A stretch of 21,018 nucleotides of DNA from Dissophora ornata (taxonomy: Eukaryota > Mortierellomycota > Mortierellomycetes > Mortierellales > Mortierellaceae). Position numbers and translations under genes: made by a program. Positions 18,686 through 21,018 of this stretch are shown piece after piece (positions within the stretch are counted from its first letter, which is position 1; each line of letters begins with the position of its first letter). The notes beneath the pieces are model-generated. The model made no database searches. It was not told where the DNA came from and was given only the letters and a program-made list of their open reading frames with translations. The DNA is taken from positions 1 to 21,018 of the forward strand of contig MU617165.1 of the NCBI GenBank assembly GCA_025201705.1. Direction: 5' to 3'.

Positions 18686-19736
18686 CACACCTGCGTTTTG
18701 TGCATATCAAGCTGTCCAAGGAAGTGCTCGACCAAGCGAGCCAAAAAATGTGTTGTGGTGCTTGTAGGTAAACCGAGCAGACTTTTTCAGTCATCCAACA
18801 TCAAATTCAATCTCTTGTTGTAGCGTTTTCGAATATTTGCAAAGGACCAATGTAAGCGCAAATTGACGCTTGCAGTTGAAGGACAAAGTATTGGGAAATA
18901 GTCTCTTCCAGGGGAGGACCAAACACGTCATTACTCTCCATGTTGTCCATGCTACTCGTGCTGTCGTGGGCTGGCTTAGGCTGGCTTAGGCAAAAGCACA
19001 GAGTCGTAGTTGAATTCGGTTTTTTTTTTGGCTGTCAAGTTTTAATCCATTGGAAATCTAAGTGCAGCTCGTGATAACTGCATGAGGCACTTAACCCTGG
19101 ATGACCCTTGCTACCCTTCTAGAGCGAGCTCAAAGGAGTCTAGTACATTCCATGGACCAACTGAACAGCCTCTTCTTTTGTCATCCTCATCATCCCTTGC
19201 GGTGGGGGGACACTTGACGAGCACTCAAAAGTCACCTGGCTCGCCGCTCGAGATCCAACTTGCTCGCTTGGTGTCTTGAATGGGGGTTGCGAGGGAATAA
19301 GGGTCTGATTCTTCATTCCTCGCCTTGTGATTGATCCCCTCTTGGGACCGGCAGAGCGTGCTTGCTTGGACTTGCTTGTTGCTTGCTTGGACTTGCTTGT
19401 TGCTTGCTTGCCACAGAGTCCAATTCCAAAAGGTCGATTTAGATGAGAAAGAGAAGAAAACGTTTTCACCCCAAACCACGGATTTTGAGATGGAGAATGT
19501 TAGAGGACATTCATAGGGAAGAATGACAGATCTGTAGCACAGAACGCACCTTGGACTCATTCATGTGTTCTGTTACTGTACCTTTCGCAAGAGAGTGTTC
19601 TAACCTCATCGCCTTGGCCTTGATAGCTCAACAGATAATAGTCCCGTCTTGATTTACGAGCGATGCAGGTGGACTTTCTTAAAAGAATAATTAGGTTTTT
19701 AGGTTTCGAAATCAGCAAATTTTGCAAGACCCATCA
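18686..19736. other. Accessory intergenic stretch, no gene supported
   Basis: About 1 kb without a recognisable gene. It includes a short tail of coding-like sequence (about 18690-18775, see the block to its left), a doubled 10-mer GGCTGGCTTA near 18969-18988, a T9 run near 19021 and the 21-bp repeat at 19360-19413. Open frames up to about 110 codons occur on the minus strand, but their sequence is low-complexity (KQATSKS repeats) and not gene-like. Confidence 0.45.
19360..19413. repeat. 21-bp tandem repeat, about 2.5 copies
   Basis: The unit GCTTGCTTGGACTTGCTTGTT occurs perfectly at 19360-19380 and 19381-19401, followed by a partial third copy ending in GCC. Within the unit, CTTG recurs every 4-5 bases, so this is a nested simple repeat. 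On the minus strand it would encode a KQATSKS heptad repeat, but no credible gene surrounds it. Confidence 0.85.
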
Positions 19737-19771
19737 TTCGACAAAGCGTTCAAAATGAACGCTATGTCGAA
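19737..19771. repeat. Near-perfect 35-nt palindrome (hairpin)
   Basis: The arms pair as TTCGACA with TGTCGAA (7 bp) and AGCGTTCA with TGAACGCT (8 bp), separated by one A-A mismatch, around a 3-base AAA loop. It lies about 165 bases upstream of the first ATG of the pogo-like transposase. It could be a transposase-binding subterminal repeat, an operator-like site or the remnant of a small foldback element. A G-rich run (GGGAGGGGGG) follows immediately. Confidence 0.8.
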
Positions 19772-19809
19772 GGGAGGGGGGTCCTTTCTATTCTGTTCAA
19801 TACAAAGTT

Positions 19810-19817
19810 TATAAAAA
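19810..19817 (+). promoter_or_regulatory. TATA-box candidate of the pogo-like element
   Basis: TATAAAAA is about 120 bases upstream of the ATG at 19934. A long pyrimidine-rich leader (TTCTTCTCCTCTTTATCTCC) lies between them. An upstream ATG at 19902 opens a 13-codon frame that overlaps the main start. The arrangement is what a polymerase II promoter of a fungal transposase gene would look like. Confidence 0.4.
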
Positions 19818-19933
19818 CTCTATTATCTGCGCATTGAAAATCACACACTTTTTGATTGCGTGCTTCTTCTCCTCTTTATCTCCATCACCTCGCTCCTCAC
19901 CCATGCTTCCTTCTCGAGGGCCAAAAGCCCATT

Positions 19934-21018
19934 ATGCCTCCTAAACCCAGAACCGGGCTCAACTCAGCACCGGCTCCAAACGCACATCCTCCGTGGTGGA
20001 GAGCGCTTCCAAAACAGCGTCAACTAAGACGATGAAGAAGGCCTCTGAATCCAAAGAGAATACGGCAACTACATCATCAAGGATGCCAGAGTCTCTATCC
20101 TTCTGTGCTATAATTCCGACGGTTCGAAAAAAACGAAAGCCTCGCTGTGTAAGTGTAGCATGCAACAGTGATCACTATCTAATCTCGCCCAGCGGTCTAA
20201 CGTGTCGACAATTTCTTTCAGCTGCTCATCGCCCGAAAGGCCTAGGTGTGGATGTTGAGGCAGCGTATAAGGCTGACTTCAAGGGTACTGGATACATTAA
20301 CATGGTTCTGTTCCAGGAGCGGCTTCTAGAGCTGGACGCAGACATGATCTTGCAGGATCGCAAGATTGCTTTGTTGATGGACAACGCGCCAGGACACGGC
20401 CACACTGATGACATGGGACTACAGCACATCACCATCATAAAGTTCCCGGCCGATACAACTTCCGTGTCACAGCCCGTTGACGCTGGGTCATTCGTTCGCT
20501 CAAGGTTAAATACACCAACAACATGGTTCGCGTGATTTCCCGACTCCGGCAAGAAACCGATTCAGTCAAAGCGAAAATCCTCAATGCCACACTGGATCCG
20601 CGTCTTATAAAGGCTTGGAACGACGTGACGACACCCACCATTCGTAACTGCTTTGCCCATGTCCCCACTATACCCAAGGCTGCGAAGAACCTCCTACGCC
20701 AGCAAGACGACTTACTCTCGACCAAGGATGGCACCCTATGCAATTTTTACCCCGATCGCGCCGGCGCCATTAAGAAGCAGAACGACATTGGTGCACTAGC
20801 ATATATCGAGAGCTGCCTGGGCAAGGGTCCAACGAAAAGGCTAACAGACGCTATCGGGGCCGCTGCTGCGTCAGAGGAGTGGGGCGATCGCTTTATGCCC
20901 GCTGACAGAAAACGATGCTACTTTGGACTAAGATTATTTCCCTGGCAGCGATGTCAACGGTGCTGAACCTCCTGCTCCCATTCGTGCCATTAACCTTCGC
21001 TCTGGTTTACGAATGGTG
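19934..21018 (+). pseudogene. pogo/Tigger-like (DDE_1, Tc1/mariner superfamily) transposase, internally deleted and frameshifted
   Basis: The start MPPKPRTGLNSAPAP is followed, after a one-base frame change near 19980, by a Ser/Thr/Lys-rich segment (KRTSSVVESASKTASTKTMK). At about 20065-20075 the frame switches to KDARVSILLCYNSDGSKK, the mid-part of a DDE_1 domain. The helix-turn-helix DNA-binding region and first catalytic Asp that should lie between are absent, indicating an internal deletion. An intron at 20149-20221 (GTAAGT, CTAAC, TTTCAG) joins this to AHRPKGLGVDVEAAYKADFK. The second Asp is in LLMDNAPGH (20380-20382) and the third in QPVDAG (20479-20481). Another frame change occurs at about 20500, after which KVKYTNNMVRVISRL and TIRNCFAHV continue the family pattern. 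A last shift near 20905 leads to a frame with a stop (TAA at about 20932) that is then open to the window edge. The element continues past 21018. Confidence 0.75.

Noticed and set aside
19613..19680. tRNA-like sequence (TAGCTCAACAG matches a pol III A box, followed by GTCCCGTCTTGATTTACG)
   Set aside because: No matching D-stem, no B box at the right distance and no closing acceptor stem, so a cloverleaf cannot be drawn. At most it is a tRNA-derived remnant.

Overview
The window looks like nuclear DNA of a fungus, most likely an early-diverging Mucoromycota such as Mortierellaceae. This is inferred from several things. Genes are compact, with many short GT-AG introns (mostly 50-175 nt) carrying CTAAC/ACTAAT-like branch sites. 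Start codons are preceded by pyrimidine-rich leaders. The gene set is fungal (C2-type Psd2, a Crz1-like factor, eIF3d, Pam18), and there are decayed Harbinger-like and pogo-like transposons. I could run no database search, so the taxon is a guess.

Left part (1-13620) is gene-dense housekeeping DNA. It holds the 3' end of an unidentified plus-strand gene (1-232) and about 1.4 kb with no gene I can support. Next come two minus-strand lipid genes in tandem: a PAP2-family dolichyldiphosphatase-like protein (3194-1686, 2 exons, 383 aa) and a six-exon phosphatidylserine decarboxylase of the Psd2 type (7270-3477, 961 aa). In both I rebuilt exons by hand and every junction keeps frame. A 1.2-kb shared upstream region separates Psd2 from a divergent Crz1-like C2H2 zinc-finger gene (8467-10290). 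Then comes eIF3d (10606-12682, 4 exons, 572 aa), convergent with Pam18/TIM14 (13620-13081, 112 aa), whose first coding exon is only the ATG.

Right part (13620-21018) is accessory and repeat-rich. It holds a degenerate tandem array with a 66-bp start period and self-complementary arms (14695-15283), followed by a larger diverged duplication (15103-15412). Next is the 3' part of a PIF/Harbinger-like DDE transposase (frameshift plus stop), which ends tail-to-tail with a minus-strand Myb/trihelix-like plus coiled-coil gene broken at a homopolymer. Further on are an unidentified coding-like block with an in-frame stop, a near-perfect 35-nt palindrome, and an internally deleted pogo/Tigger-like transposase that runs off the right edge.

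No wholly new system is demonstrated. The points most worth a second look are the paired Harbinger-like element with its DNA-binding partner gene, the hairpin-forming 66-bp array, and the unidentified coding block at 18298-18685.
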